A stretch of DNA of 64,000 nt from Shewanella woodyi ATCC 51908. GTDB lineage: Bacteria; Pseudomonadota; Gammaproteobacteria; Enterobacterales; Shewanellaceae. The position numbers and the translations under genes are program-made. The stretch covers positions 558,001-622,000 of the forward strand of contig NC_010506.1 in the NCBI RefSeq assembly GCF_000019525.1, given 5' to 3'. This document shows, piece by piece, positions 16,916 to 26,333 of this stretch. The stretch's first letter is position 1; every line of letters starts with the position of its first letter. Below the pieces are notes generated by a model. The model worked only from the letters and a program-made list of their open reading frames with translations. It was not told the origin of the DNA and did not search any database.

Positions 16916-18262
16916 TTAAGTCTCCATGCTCTTATGGCGTGTAATAAACATCAAGATAAGCAGCACGGTTAGCAGTAAACCTGTTCCCATTAGTAGCGCG
17001 TAATCTTCCAGTTTTAGTATGGAGTAGAGAACGCCATACAGACTGGTTAGCATGGTGGCGATAATCGCGCCCTTTTTATAACTGGCTGTGGCGCTGGCCA
17101 CATAGGCTGACACTGATAGCACCGGAATGGATGCGGCAATCGTGTAAGCATAGTTAAACTCTAGATGCTCCGAGAGTGAAAGTAGCAGCAGGTAGAAGAG
17201 GGTGACAGCGCAGCCAACTAATAGGTACTGGACCAAGTTAAGGCGCGTGTTTTGTCCAAATTCAAATATCAATAGCACGATAAAGGTGAGTGCGATAAAT
17301 AACATGCCGTATTTTACTGAGCGCTCAATCTTTCCGTAGTGGGTGACAGGCTCAAAAAGCTGACTGCTTGCTTGTACTTCGGTGAGGTTGATATCTTGAT
17401 GACTGCTGAATACTTGAGGATAGTTACGGGTTAGGTGGCTTATTTTCCAATCTGCGCTAAACCCTGTATCTGATATCTCTCTGTTGGTGGGTAAGATCCC
17501 GTTGAAGCTTGGGTGGGGCCAATCTGTGGTGATGGCGATATCTGTGTGTTCACCCAAAGGTAGTGCACTAATGGACTGAGAGCCGCGAAGTGCAATAGCA
17601 AAGTCGACCTCAAAATCATCTTGCTGAAGGTTTATTGAGAGGGGTTGGTGGAAGCCACGTTCCAGTCCAAGTTGTCGATCTAACCCTGTACCGGGCATGA
17701 CTCCTGCCTCGGCTTGAGTTAGCAGTACCTTACCGTCGCTATTTAAGAGGGTTAATCTTTCTATCTTCTCAATCGCTTGGTTAGCGGAGATACCAAATAT
17801 AAGTCTGGCATTATCTGTTTTTAGTTCAATTAGGTTTGGAATGTCTAACTCAGTCATAACAAATTTGGCTTTACCAGATACGGCAGCATTGTAGACCAAT
17901 GATTGGTATATCCCTCTTGAACGAAAATCATGTTTAAGATCCATATTCAGCTTTAGCTTTTTAGGAAGTATCACAAGTTCACTTTGATATTCTGACTTAT
18001 ATTTTACTAGTTCACCTGCATCATTGATCTTCTCATGCACCATATGGTAACGATAGGGGATGACAAGGGCTGGCCCTGAAATACGCTGCTGTGGTCCCCA
18101 AGATTGTCCTATTTCATTAACCACGTCGTTGTAGAGGTATTGTCTGTCTGAGGTCATGTTCATCACTATTCCCAGAGGGATTGATGATAGAAGTGAGATG
18201 CCAACCAAGATAATTATCTTGTGGGTGATATTACTGGCGGCGGTGGTGAATAAGTTAAGCAT
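16916..18262 (-). CDS. creD: CreD-family inner-membrane protein
   Basis: 448 residues, about the length of E. coli CreD (450). An N-terminal membrane helix (about 14-33) is followed by a large periplasmic domain ('YLYNDVVNEIGQSWGPQQRISGPALVIPY', characteristic of CreD), then four to six C-terminal membrane segments from about residue 315. CreD belongs to the CreBC regulon in enterics and affects envelope integrity; its biochemical role is unknown. No creBC genes are present here, so the gene stands alone. GGAAGG precedes the start. Confidence 0.9.
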   Translation of the reverse strand: MLNLFTTAASNITHKIIILVGISLLSSIPLGIVMNMTSDRQYLYNDVVNEIGQSWGPQQRISGPALVIPYRYHMVHEKINDAGELVKYKSEYQSELVILPKKLKLNMDLKHDFRSRGIYQSLVYNAAVSGKAKFVMTELDIPNLIELKTDNARLIFGISANQAIEKIERLTLLNSDGKVLLTQAEAGVMPGTGLDRQLGLERGFHQPLSINLQQDDFEVDFAIALRGSQSISALPLGEHTDIAITTDWPHPSFNGILPTNREISDTGFSADWKISHLTRNYPQVFSSHQDINLTEVQASSQLFEPVTHYGKIERSVKYGMLFIALTFIVLLIFEFGQNTRLNLVQYLLVGCAVTLFYLLLLSLSEHLEFNYAYTIAASIPVLSVSAYVASATASYKKGAIIATMLTSLYGVLYSILKLEDYALLMGTGLLLTVLLILMFITRHKSMET

Positions 18263-18389
18263 TACTGGTTACCTTCCCTTTATTTGCGGTATTTTCCTTG
18301 GGGACTATTGGAGCAGAATTTAACTGGCGAAGGGGGGCAAGGCGGTGATCAATTGTGGCTAAAAAGAGGCAATCTATTCCAAACACAAA

Positions 18390-18411
18390 AAAGAGCGCCT
18401 AAGCGCTCTTT
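18390..18411 (-). terminator. Terminator of ubiK
   Basis: AAAGAGCGC / GCGCTCTTT stem, CTAA loop, followed on the minus strand by a T-run (TTTTTTG). It lies about 50 bp after the ubiK stop. Confidence 0.85.
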
Positions 18412-18462
18412 GTTATCATCTCGAGTCAGTGAGCTGTGCCACTGGGAGCTTATTGATAAGAA

Positions 18463-18729
18463 TTACTCGGCAGACTCTTCGCGTTCACTAAGCTTCTTTT
18501 CGAGTGCATCTACTTGTGCTTGAAGTGCTTCAAGTTTTTCGCGAGTTTTTAGCAGTACATGTTGCTGTACCTCAAACTCCTCATGGGAAACCACATCTAA
18601 CTTCATTAGCTGGTTTTGTAGGATCTGTTTACTCTTCTCTTCAAACTCGCCAGCAAATTGCTTTAGTCCATTTGGCAGGTTATCACTCAGTTGCTTAGCA
18701 ACCTCTTCGAGTTTTTTGGGATTAATCAT
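18463..18729 (-). CDS. ubiK: Ubiquinone biosynthesis accessory factor UbiK (YqiC/BMFP)
   Basis: 88 residues, the usual size for the family. It starts 'MINPKKLEEVAKQLSDNLP', continues with an amphipathic helix, and ends in a coiled coil ('REKLEALQAQVDALEKKLSE'). UbiK binds UbiJ and supports the late aerobic steps of coenzyme Q biosynthesis. It forms trimers and interacts with lipids. The gene stands alone, with its own terminator. Confidence 0.9.
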   Translation of the reverse strand: MINPKKLEEVAKQLSDNLPNGLKQFAGEFEEKSKQILQNQLMKLDVVSHEEFEVQQHVLLKTREKLEALQAQVDALEKKLSEREESAE

Positions 18730-18784
18730 GATCGGTTTCCGCCATTGGCTAATTAAAGATTAATGATAGTCCAGATTGTACCTG

Positions 18785-19098
18785 ATACCAATCGGTATAA
18801 GAAAGTGATCTACTCAGAGTTTTTTTGGCAAGCTAATTCAAGGCGAATGAATGACAGAATGGTTATTCCCTTGTGAGTTCATTCAACGCAGAAGTAGGCA
18901 GCCAAAAACACTCCTTACAGGCGAGTCTTAGCGCATCCGATGCGGCGTTAACGAGCTTAAACGTAGAACAACTATGTTCCTCACTCGTTGCAAACCACAT
19001 GGATGTGGTGAATGTCATTAATGCAGGAGCAATTAAATACCTTGTCTCAGAAGCGCTAAACTCTCGCTGAGCGATCATATCTTTATACTGATTGGTAT
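18785..19098 (-). mobile_element. MITE-like element, copy B
   Basis: 314 bp bounded by inverted ends ATACCAATCGGTAT (18785-18798) and ATACTGATTGGTAT (19085-19098). On the minus strand it matches the element at 9706-9942 but keeps an extra internal segment. It contains a 71-codon open frame (18863-19078, minus) with no ribosome binding site or known domain, which copy A does not preserve, so I do not call a gene. A related palindrome, GATACTAATTAGTATC, lies at 19161-19176. Confidence 0.78.
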
Positions 19099-19180
19099 GG
19101 GGGGGCCATTTTTAGGAACTAGCTGAGATCAATAACTGCAGATGGTTTTTAGATTGGGGTGATACTAATTAGTATCAAAA

Positions 19181-19210
19181 AGCCCCCACTCAAGAGATTG
19201 AGTGGGGGCT
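19181..19210 (-). terminator. Terminator of the efflux operon
   Basis: Perfect 13-bp stem AGCCCCCACTCAA / TTGAGTGGGGGCT with GAGA loop. On the minus strand it is followed by TTTTG, 23 bp after the RND gene stop. Confidence 0.94.
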
Positions 19211-19232
19211 TTAAATTAACTGAATACAGTTA

Positions 19233-22200
19233 TTAGCTGAGCGTTAACTTCTCATCAAACTCAGGGAGAGGCTCATGCCTTTCTGCCAGATAGGTATAGA
19301 TAACTGGCAGAACAAACAGGGTAAAGACTGTGCCAATGGCTAAGCCAGATACGATAACTAAGCCGATATTGAATCGAGCGACAGCTCCTGCGCCAACCGC
19401 GAACAGTAGCGGAATTAGGCCCGCAATCATGGCGGCAGTGGTCATCAAGATTGGACGTAAACGAACGGTCGCCGCAAGTTTAATGGCATCCATTTTACTG
19501 AGGCCATTATGCAGCTGCTCCTCTTTGGCCACCTCGCACATCAAGATCCCGTGTTTAGTGATGAGTCCTACTAAGGTGATAAGTCCAACCTGAGTGTAGA
19601 TGTTCATCGACGACAGACCAAAGACATGGGTCCAAGCCAGTGCGATTAAGGCGCCACTGATAGCCAGAGGCACAGAGACCAGTATTACTAAAGGATCTCT
19701 GATGCTTTCGAATTGACTTGCTAGGACTAAGAAGATGATAGCCAGTGCCAAACCAAAGGTCGCAAATAGCGCAGAACCTTCAGTGACGTACTGACGTGCT
19801 TCACCTAGGAAATCATAGTCGTAACCCTTAGGTAGGTCGTTATCACCTATATTTTTTAGGAAGTCGATAGCATCACCTATCGCTACGCCCGGTGTGGCCA
19901 CCCCGCCCACAGTTAAGGCATTCATCTGGTTAAAGTGAGGCAGTGAACGTGGCTCGGCAACCATCTCGATATCCACTAAGCTTGCAAGTGGAATGGAGCG
20001 ACCGTCGGCAGCCTTAACGTAGAAGCCGTTTAGTGCCTCTGGGTTGTCTCGAAACTGTCTCTCAACCTGTGGGATAACCTCATAGGAGCGGCCATCAAGG
20101 TTGATTCGGTTAACATAACCATCACTCATCATGGTGGTTAAGGTGACCCCGATATCTTGCATTGTGATGCCGTAACTGCCAGCAAGGTCACGCTTGATAT
20201 GGATCTTCATCGTGCCGGAATCAAATTTAAGGTTGATCTCAGAGTAGACAAACAGTGGGCTATTTTGCACCTTCTCAAGTACGCTGCTTCCTATCTGGAA
20301 CAGGCTTTCAAATGAGTTTGATGTGGTGATCACAAACTGGATAGGTAAGCCACCAGAAGCACCTGGAAGCTCAGGCATCTGGAAGGTGGTTACTGCCATA
20401 CCTGGGATCTGCTTGACCTCATCACCTAAAATCTTCTGCATCTCTTTTTGGCTCTTATCGCGCTCACTCCAAGGCACTAAAGGAGCGATACCGAAGGCCT
20501 GATTAGAGCTTGGTATTCCAACAAAAGCCAATGATGCATCACTTTCAGGGTGTGATTTAATGATATCGGTGACTAAGGTCATATTAGATTGAATGTAATC
20601 TAAGTTAGCCGTTGAGGGCGCGGTGCCCATCATCATCACAACACTTTTATCTTCGTTTGGTGCTAGCTCTGAAGGGATAAAACTGAACATAACAGGCAAG
20701 GTAGCGAAGACAATAAAGGCAAAAGCGATAACCACAGGGCGACGCTCCATCACCGCATTGAGCATGCTCTGGTAACGGTTTGTCATCCCTTCGAGGAAGC
20801 GCTCAACACCTTGCTCGAAACGGTTAGGTGTCGAGTGAGGCTTTAAGATTTTCGAGCACATCATTGGGGAGAGTGTCAGTGCCACGATCCCTGAGATAAA
20901 TACAGCTCCAGCTAAAGTAAGGGCAAACTCCTTAAATAGAGAGCCCGTTATTCCGCCCATCAAGGCTATCGGTGCATAAACCGCTGCTAGTGTGATGGTC
21001 ATGGAGATCACCGGAACTGCAATTTCACGGGTACCGATAATGGCAGCTCTAAAGGGAGTTTCACCGAGCTTAATATGCCGGTCGACGTTTTCCACCACCA
21101 CGATGGCATCATCCACCACTAAGCCGATAGCAAGTACCATGGCAAGTAGGGTCATCAGGTTTAAGGTAAAGCCAAACATCTGCATGATGACGGCAACACC
21201 AATGAGGGAAAGCGGTATGGTGACAATCGGAATTATTACAGCACGCAGCGACCCTAGGAATAGAGTAATAACCACAATAACAATAAGTGCGGCTTCCCCT
21301 ATGGTTTTGATCACCTCAGAGATGGACTCATCGATCGCCAATGAGGAGTCATAGAGAATACGAGCTTTCATCGATACAGGGAGGTTGCGCTGGATATCTG
21401 GCATCAACTCTCGGGCATCTTCGGCAACGATAAGCGGGTTTGCGGTTGGTGTGACATCGAGTCCAACAACGACCGCCTCTTGACCATCGGCCAATGCTCG
21501 GTAGACATCGTGGCTCTTATCTAGACTCACCTCGGCAATATCACCTAAGCGAACCACAAGACCATCTTTACTGGCGATCACTAGTTTTTTCAGCTCTTCA
21601 ACGGTGGCAACTTGAGTATCTGCTGTGCCATTAAAGAGGGTAAATGTACCGTTGGCCTGACCTACTGCCGATTGGTAGTTGTTGGCTTGCAGTACCTGCA
21701 TCACTTCGCTTGATGAGAGGTTAAACGCGCCCATACGTGCCGGATCTAACCATATTCTCATGGCATATTTGATACCACCGTAGAGGTTCACTTTAGCCAC
21801 ACCGTTGATGGTAAATAGCTGAGGCTTTACCACTCGCTCTAGGTAATCTGTTATCTGGCTAGAGTTGATCTGGTCACTATAGAAGGAGATATAGAGTACT
21901 GAGGTTTGAGACCCTGTGGACATATCAACGGTGGAGTCTTCCGCCTCTTTAGGCAGTTGAGAGCGTACCGAGTTAACCTTGGCGAGAATATCCGCCAACG
22001 CACCGTTTGGATCGGTATTGAGCTTCATATAGACAGTGATCTTGGAGGTGCCCAGAGAGCTGTCTGAGGTCATAAAGTCGACGTTGTCAGCCTGAGCCAG
22101 TGCTTGCTCTAAGGGCTGAGTAATAAAGCCCTGAATAAGATTTGCATCGGCGCCATAGTAGCTGGTGGAGACGGTGACCACAGTATTGGTCATCTCGGGA

Positions 22201-22310
22201 TATTCACGCACCTGCATGCTACTCATGGAGTTAAAGCCAAGGAGTAGCAGTAGGAAGCTTATCGAGGCGGCGAGTACCGGCCTGCGAATAAAGATATCAG
22301 TAAAGCGCAT
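19233..22310 (-). CDS. RND efflux pump, inner-membrane permease
   Basis: 1025 residues, standard RND/HAE1 length with twelve membrane segments and two large periplasmic loops. The N-terminus 'FTDIFIRRPVLA' is typical. The proton-relay aspartates of TM4 are D400 and D401 (GLVVDDAIVVVENVDRH). It would form a trimer that exports drugs or other toxic compounds by proton exchange, together with the periplasmic adaptor encoded 13 bp upstream and a TolC-like channel encoded elsewhere. Substrate range is not readable. It is the last gene of the TetR-MFP-RND operon. Confidence 0.93.
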   Translation of the reverse strand: MRFTDIFIRRPVLAASISFLLLLLGFNSMSSMQVREYPEMTNTVVTVSTSYYGADANLIQGFITQPLEQALAQADNVDFMTSDSSLGTSKITVYMKLNTDPNGALADILAKVNSVRSQLPKEAEDSTVDMSTGSQTSVLYISFYSDQINSSQITDYLERVVKPQLFTINGVAKVNLYGGIKYAMRIWLDPARMGAFNLSSSEVMQVLQANNYQSAVGQANGTFTLFNGTADTQVATVEELKKLVIASKDGLVVRLGDIAEVSLDKSHDVYRALADGQEAVVVGLDVTPTANPLIVAEDARELMPDIQRNLPVSMKARILYDSSLAIDESISEVIKTIGEAALIVIVVITLFLGSLRAVIIPIVTIPLSLIGVAVIMQMFGFTLNLMTLLAMVLAIGLVVDDAIVVVENVDRHIKLGETPFRAAIIGTREIAVPVISMTITLAAVYAPIALMGGITGSLFKEFALTLAGAVFISGIVALTLSPMMCSKILKPHSTPNRFEQGVERFLEGMTNRYQSMLNAVMERRPVVIAFAFIVFATLPVMFSFIPSELAPNEDKSVVMMMGTAPSTANLDYIQSNMTLVTDIIKSHPESDASLAFVGIPSSNQAFGIAPLVPWSERDKSQKEMQKILGDEVKQIPGMAVTTFQMPELPGASGGLPIQFVITTSNSFESLFQIGSSVLEKVQNSPLFVYSEINLKFDSGTMKIHIKRDLAGSYGITMQDIGVTLTTMMSDGYVNRINLDGRSYEVIPQVERQFRDNPEALNGFYVKAADGRSIPLASLVDIEMVAEPRSLPHFNQMNALTVGGVATPGVAIGDAIDFLKNIGDNDLPKGYDYDFLGEARQYVTEGSALFATFGLALAIIFLVLASQFESIRDPLVILVSVPLAISGALIALAWTHVFGLSSMNIYTQVGLITLVGLITKHGILMCEVAKEEQLHNGLSKMDAIKLAATVRLRPILMTTAAMIAGLIPLLFAVGAGAVARFNIGLVIVSGLAIGTVFTLFVLPVIYTYLAERHEPLPEFDEKLTLS

Positions 22311-22323
22311 TGCCAGCTCCCGT

Positions 22324-23442
22324 TTATAGTTGTGGCATAGTAGCCGGAGGCGTTAAAGCATCATCCTCGGTTACTTTGACTTTGCTGTTGTTGCTAAGAC
22401 GAACCTGACCTGAGGTCACGACGAGATCATTGGCCGCTAAATGACCTTTGACTAGGGCGTTGTTACCATTACGTTCGAGCACCTCTACATTGATCTGTTG
22501 CACACGTTTAACGGTTTCTCCCTCCTCTTGACTCTCATGGATGAGGTAGATGGAGTTACCGTAAAGGGTGAAGTTGATTGCTGTTTGAGGCAGTACAAAC
22601 TGCTCCGTCATCTCAGGTAGTAGAACGGCTACGCGGGCGAACATACCGCTACGCAGCTTTGCATCGATATTGGGGATGGTTGCCTGAATTTGGATTAAAC
22701 CACTTTGATAGAAGACGGCAGGCTCAATCGCTGAGATCTTGCCTTCGAACGGGTGATCTGGATAAGCATCGACATAAACGTGAATTGTTTGGCCGTTAGA
22801 GATCCGAGGTAGCTGAGTTTGTGGCACTGTAAAGCGGATCTTCATGGTGCTGATATCCTCTAAACGAACGATATCGGTACCAGCTTGGAGGTATTCACCT
22901 AAGTTCACGCTACGTATGCCTACTAGTCCTGCAAAAGGCGCATCGATTTGGCGGCGATCTATGGTGGCTTTTAAGCTCTCAATATCGGCTTTCAGCGCGA
23001 GATACTTAGACTGACTATTATCTAAGTCTTGTTTTGATACTGAGTTCTTTTTATAGAGGCGAGTTAATCGTTGATAGTCAGCTTCGGCTGCGGGCAGTTG
23101 AACCATCTTGCTCTTTAAGTTTGCTTGTTCAACGGCGGAGTCGAGTACGATAAGACTTTGTCCATCCTGTACTTCTGAACCATTCTCAAAGTTAATATTT
23201 GAGATAACACCAGAAAGCTCATTGGCAATGGTGACACCTTGATTAGGCTCGACAAAACCGATGGCATCGATAGTTGGTTGCCAACTTTGAGGTGTTAGCG
23301 CGAGCGCTGTCACAGGAGACTCTGGTTCTGGCATATTGGCAATGGCGTCGGCAATCTTTCCCTTAACCATTATGTTAAAACCAATAACTGAACCGAAGGC
23401 AAGTAGTGCAATGATTAGCATCATCAGGGTCCATTTTTTCAT
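22324..23442 (-). CDS. RND efflux periplasmic adaptor (membrane fusion protein)
   Basis: 372 residues from the preferred start. I chose the ATG at 23442 (MKKWTLMM...) over one 19 codons earlier: it follows AAAGGAG, its ATGA overlaps the TetR stop, and it begins directly with the membrane anchor 'LMMLIIALLAFGSVIGFNIMV'. Then come a lipoyl-like half ('VTIANELSGVISNINFENGSEV'), an alpha-hairpin (about 120-175), the second lipoyl half ('IDAPFAGLVGIRSVNLGEYL') and beta-barrel domains. It bridges the RND permease to an outer-membrane channel. It is cotranscribed with both neighbours. Confidence 0.92.
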   Translation of the reverse strand: MKKWTLMMLIIALLAFGSVIGFNIMVKGKIADAIANMPEPESPVTALALTPQSWQPTIDAIGFVEPNQGVTIANELSGVISNINFENGSEVQDGQSLIVLDSAVEQANLKSKMVQLPAAEADYQRLTRLYKKNSVSKQDLDNSQSKYLALKADIESLKATIDRRQIDAPFAGLVGIRSVNLGEYLQAGTDIVRLEDISTMKIRFTVPQTQLPRISNGQTIHVYVDAYPDHPFEGKISAIEPAVFYQSGLIQIQATIPNIDAKLRSGMFARVAVLLPEMTEQFVLPQTAINFTLYGNSIYLIHESQEEGETVKRVQQINVEVLERNGNNALVKGHLAANDLVVTSGQVRLSNNSKVKVTEDDALTPPATMPQL

Positions 23443-24035
23443 TTTCCTGATAGCTCCTTTTGAGTTGATTCTGGTGTTGTGAGTAGGGCTTTCCAGCAAA
23501 GGTCGCAGGTTATCTCCAACTCGTCTCGATTATATTCAATCTGGCCACGTCGTATGCTTCTGCCAAGCGCCATAGATGGTTCAAGTGAGATAGCAAACAG
23601 GACCTTGTTTTGTAGGTTATGAAACTGACCGCTGACTCTCCCCGCTTCAAAAAGCATATGCAGCCCTTGAAAAGTCTGCTTTTCGTAGGTCTGATGGGGA
23701 TCTGAGTCTATGCCTGGCAGATGGATATACTGCTCATAACTTAAATTTGCTGGTGTGCGTTGGCGGCCAAACTCGACAATGTTGAACCAGATACGTTTAA
23801 ACCTCTGCTCCAGATCACCCTCATGGCAGTCAACTAGGATATTGCTCGCCACTTCACGCAGTACATGTTTTCTTAACTCCGAGATCAGCTCCTCTTTGTC
23901 TTTGAAGTAGCGGTAGATGGTGCCAGCCGCTACACCTGCTTCTGTTGCTATTTGCTGCATAGATAACCCCTGAATCCCCTTTGTGGCGATGATTTTTTCA
24001 GTGGCTGTAAAGATGAGCTCGCGCTTATTATCCAT
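23439..24035 (-). CDS. TetR/AcrR-family repressor of the efflux operon
   Basis: 198 residues. The N-terminal helix-turn-helix is classic TetR ('ATKGIQGLSMQQIATEAGVAAGTIYRYFKDKEELI', about 17-50). The ligand-binding C-terminal domain is of the variable type. It is the first gene of the operon, overlapping the adaptor gene by 4 bp (ATGA). A perfect 18-bp inverted repeat lies 28-45 bp upstream of its start, so it most likely represses its own operon until a pump substrate binds. Confidence 0.92.
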   Translation of the reverse strand: MDNKRELIFTATEKIIATKGIQGLSMQQIATEAGVAAGTIYRYFKDKEELISELRKHVLREVASNILVDCHEGDLEQRFKRIWFNIVEFGRQRTPANLSYEQYIHLPGIDSDPHQTYEKQTFQGLHMLFEAGRVSGQFHNLQNKVLFAISLEPSMALGRSIRRGQIEYNRDELEITCDLCWKALLTTPESTQKELSGK

Positions 24036-24062
24036 ATTTTTACTTTTAAAACGTTAGTAGTG

Positions 24063-24080
24063 AATGAATGTTCATTCATT
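24063..24080. promoter_or_regulatory. Probable TetR operator
   Basis: AATGAATG-TT-CATTCATT, perfect 8-bp arms around a 2-nt centre, immediately upstream of the TetR start and within its likely promoter. This size and position are typical of TetR/AcrR-family operators. Confidence 0.8.
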
Positions 24081-24258
24081 ATTCTATGTTACTCAGTTTG
24101 AGATGGCAATCATTTGCTCATTTTGAGATAGGGGGTATGGGGCAATTCTGCTATTATCATCGGTCACTCAATTTTATTTACACCCAAACTAGTTTGAGAT
24201 GCGGCTTATTGCTGCTTGAGATAACTCTTGGGTATAGCGCGTTGGTATAAGTTAAAAA

Positions 24259-26271
24259 ATGAAGTTAAACCCCGGACAAAATGATGCCGTTCACTATGTA
24301 TCTGGCCCCTGCTTAGTACTGGCTGGCGCTGGTAGTGGTAAGACCCGTGTGATCATCAACAAAATTGCCTATCTGGTTGAGAAGTGCGGGTATAAGGCCA
24401 GAACGATTGCGGCGGTGACTTTTACCAATAAAGCGGCACGTGAGATGAAGGAGCGTGTTGCTCAATCTATGGGGCGAAAGCAGGCGCGAGGCTTGTGGAT
24501 CTCAACCTTTCACACCTTAGGTTTGGAGGTGATTAAGCGTGAACATAAAGTCATCGGCTTAAAGCCTGGCTTCTCACTGTTTGACGATCAGGACTCTTTG
24601 GCACTACTCAAAGAGCTGACTGAAGATGAGTTTGACGGTGATAAAGATCTGCTGAAAAACTTGATGACAGCCATCTCTAACTGGAAGGGAGATCTGGTTG
24701 TTCCTGAGCAGGCGATCAAGCTTGCAAAGGATGAGCAGTCTAAGTTACATGCGGTTTTATATCAGCGCTATGCCAAACATATGAAGGCATACAATGCGCT
24801 GGATTTTGATGATCTTATTTTAATCCCCACTCTTTTGCTGAGGCATAACAAAGAGGTGAGGGAGCGCTGGCAGCAACGTATTCAATATATGCTGGTGGAT
24901 GAGTATCAAGACACTAACACCAGTCAGTATGAGCTGGTTAAGTTAATTGTGGGTGAGCGAGCACGCTTTACCGTGGTAGGGGATGACGATCAGTCTATCT
25001 ATTCTTGGCGTGGTGCTAAGCCCCAAAACCTTGTGTTACTGGGCAAAGACTTCCCTAAACTTAAGTTGATTAAGCTGGAGCAAAACTACCGCTCTAGCCA
25101 ACGAATTTTACGCGCGGCGAATATTCTGATCGCTAACAATCCTCACGTTTATGATAAGGCGCTGTTTAGTGAGCTTGCTTATGGTGAACCTTTAAGGGTG
25201 TTGATTGCAGCCAACGAGGAGCAGGAAGCTGAGCGGGTGATTGCTGAGATGATCCGGCATAAGTTTATGGGGAAAACTCAGTTCGGCGATTACGCGATTC
25301 TCTATCGAGGTAATCATCAATCTCGTCTGCTTGAGCGCTCACTGATGACGAACCGTATTCCCTATAAGTTAAGCGGTGGTACCTCATTTTTCGGTCGCGC
25401 AGAGATTAAAGATATCATGGCCTACTTAAGGCTGGTGGTGAATCCCGACGATGATAATGCCTTTTTGCGTGTGGTGAATTTGCCAAAGCGTGGTATTGGT
25501 CCCTCAACACTTGAGCGCTTAGGTAACTATGCTAATGAGCGTCATATCTCTATGTTTGAGGCAATTTTTCAAGCTGAGCTGAATCATCACCTGACACCTG
25601 CGGCGATGGGTTCACTGTATAAGTTTGGTCAGTTCGTTGTTGATACCGGAGAGAAAGCAACTCGTGGCGATCCGGTTGATGCGGTCAAGCACCTGATTCG
25701 TAATATTAATTACGAAGATTATCTGTATGAAACCAGTACTAGCGCCAAAGCGGCTGAGATGAGAATGAAAAATATCTCAGAGTTGTACCGCTGGGTGACT
25801 GAGATGCTTGAGGGCGATGAGCTAGATGAGGGGATGACTCTGCCAGAGGTGGTCACTCGCTTAACACTCAGAGATATGATGGAGCGTAACAGTGAAGATG
25901 AGGGGGGTGATCAGGTGCAGTTGATGACCTTACACGCCTCAAAAGGTCTGGAGTTTCCCTATGTGTTTATGGTGGGAACAGAGGAGCGGATCTTGCCACA
26001 TCAAACCAGTATCGATGAGGATAATGTTGAGGAAGAGCGCCGCTTAGCCTATGTGGGGATCACTCGTGCCCAGAAGGAGCTTTGGTTTGTATTGTGCCGT
26101 GAGCGACGTCAGTTTGGTGAGACGATGCGCTGTGAGCCGAGCCGCTTTTTGATGGAGTTGCCTCAAGATGATCTAATTTGGGAGAATCGTAAGCAGGTTC
26201 AGAGCGAAGAGCAACGTCAGCAATCCGGTAGGTCAAATATTGCGAATCTAAGGGATATGTTTAAGAAGTAA
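24259..26271 (+). CDS. rep: ATP-dependent DNA helicase Rep (UvrD/Rep superfamily 1)
   Basis: 670 residues, essentially the length of E. coli Rep (673). Walker A GAGSGKT (23-29), '[14 protein letters not shown]' (motif Ia), 'LVDEYQDTN' (motif II), '[14 protein letters not shown]' (motif III), '[12 protein letters not shown]' (motif IV), '[18 protein letters not shown]' (motif V) and '[17 protein letters not shown]' (motif VI) are all intact. Rep is a 3'-5' translocase that clears protein blocks ahead of replication forks. It is divergent from the efflux operon, and a hairpin terminator follows. Confidence 0.95.
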   Translation: MKLNPGQNDAVHYVSGPCLVLAGAGSGKTRVIINKIAYLVEKCGYKARTIAAVTFTNKAAREMKERVAQSMGRKQARGLWISTFHTLGLEVIKREHKVIGLKPGFSLFDDQDSLALLKELTEDEFDGDKDLLKNLMTAISNWKGDLVVPEQAIKLAKDEQSKLHAVLYQRYAKHMKAYNALDFDDLILIPTLLLRHNKEVRERWQQRIQYMLVDEYQDTNTSQYELVKLIVGERARFTVVGDDDQSIYSWRGAKPQNLVLLGKDFPKLKLIKLEQNYRSSQRILRAANILIANNPHVYDKALFSELAYGEPLRVLIAANEEQEAERVIAEMIRHKFMGKTQFGDYAILYRGNHQSRLLERSLMTNRIPYKLSGGTSFFGRAEIKDIMAYLRLVVNPDDDNAFLRVVNLPKRGIGPSTLERLGNYANERHISMFEAIFQAELNHHLTPAAMGSLYKFGQFVVDTGEKATRGDPVDAVKHLIRNINYEDYLYETSTSAKAAEMRMKNISELYRWVTEMLEGDELDEGMTLPEVVTRLTLRDMMERNSEDEGGDQVQLMTLHASKGLEFPYVFMVGTEERILPHQTSIDEDNVEEERRLAYVGITRAQKELWFVLCRERRQFGETMRCEPSRFLMELPQDDLIWENRKQVQSEEQRQQSGRSNIANLRDMFKK

Positions 26272-26281
26272 TTGTTTATAG

Positions 26282-26302
26282 GAGTGCTCTTTATGAGCAC
26301 TC
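26282..26302 (+). terminator. Terminator of rep
   Basis: GAGTGCTC / GAGCACTC stem with a 5-nt loop, followed by TTTTG, 10 bp after the rep stop. Confidence 0.8.
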
Positions 26303-26333
26303 TTTTGAAGTTGTTTTATTGATTGATATTATA

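Noticed and set aside
18863..19078. 71-codon frame inside MITE copy B
   Set aside because: It is not preserved in copy A, has no ribosome binding site and covers only repeat sequence, so I treat it as incidental. A transposase remnant is possible but not supported.
23442..23499. Longer start of the efflux adaptor
   Set aside because: The upstream ATG would add 19 residues before the membrane anchor and overlap the TetR gene by about 60 bp. The ATG at 23442 has a proper ribosome binding site and an ATGA overlap.
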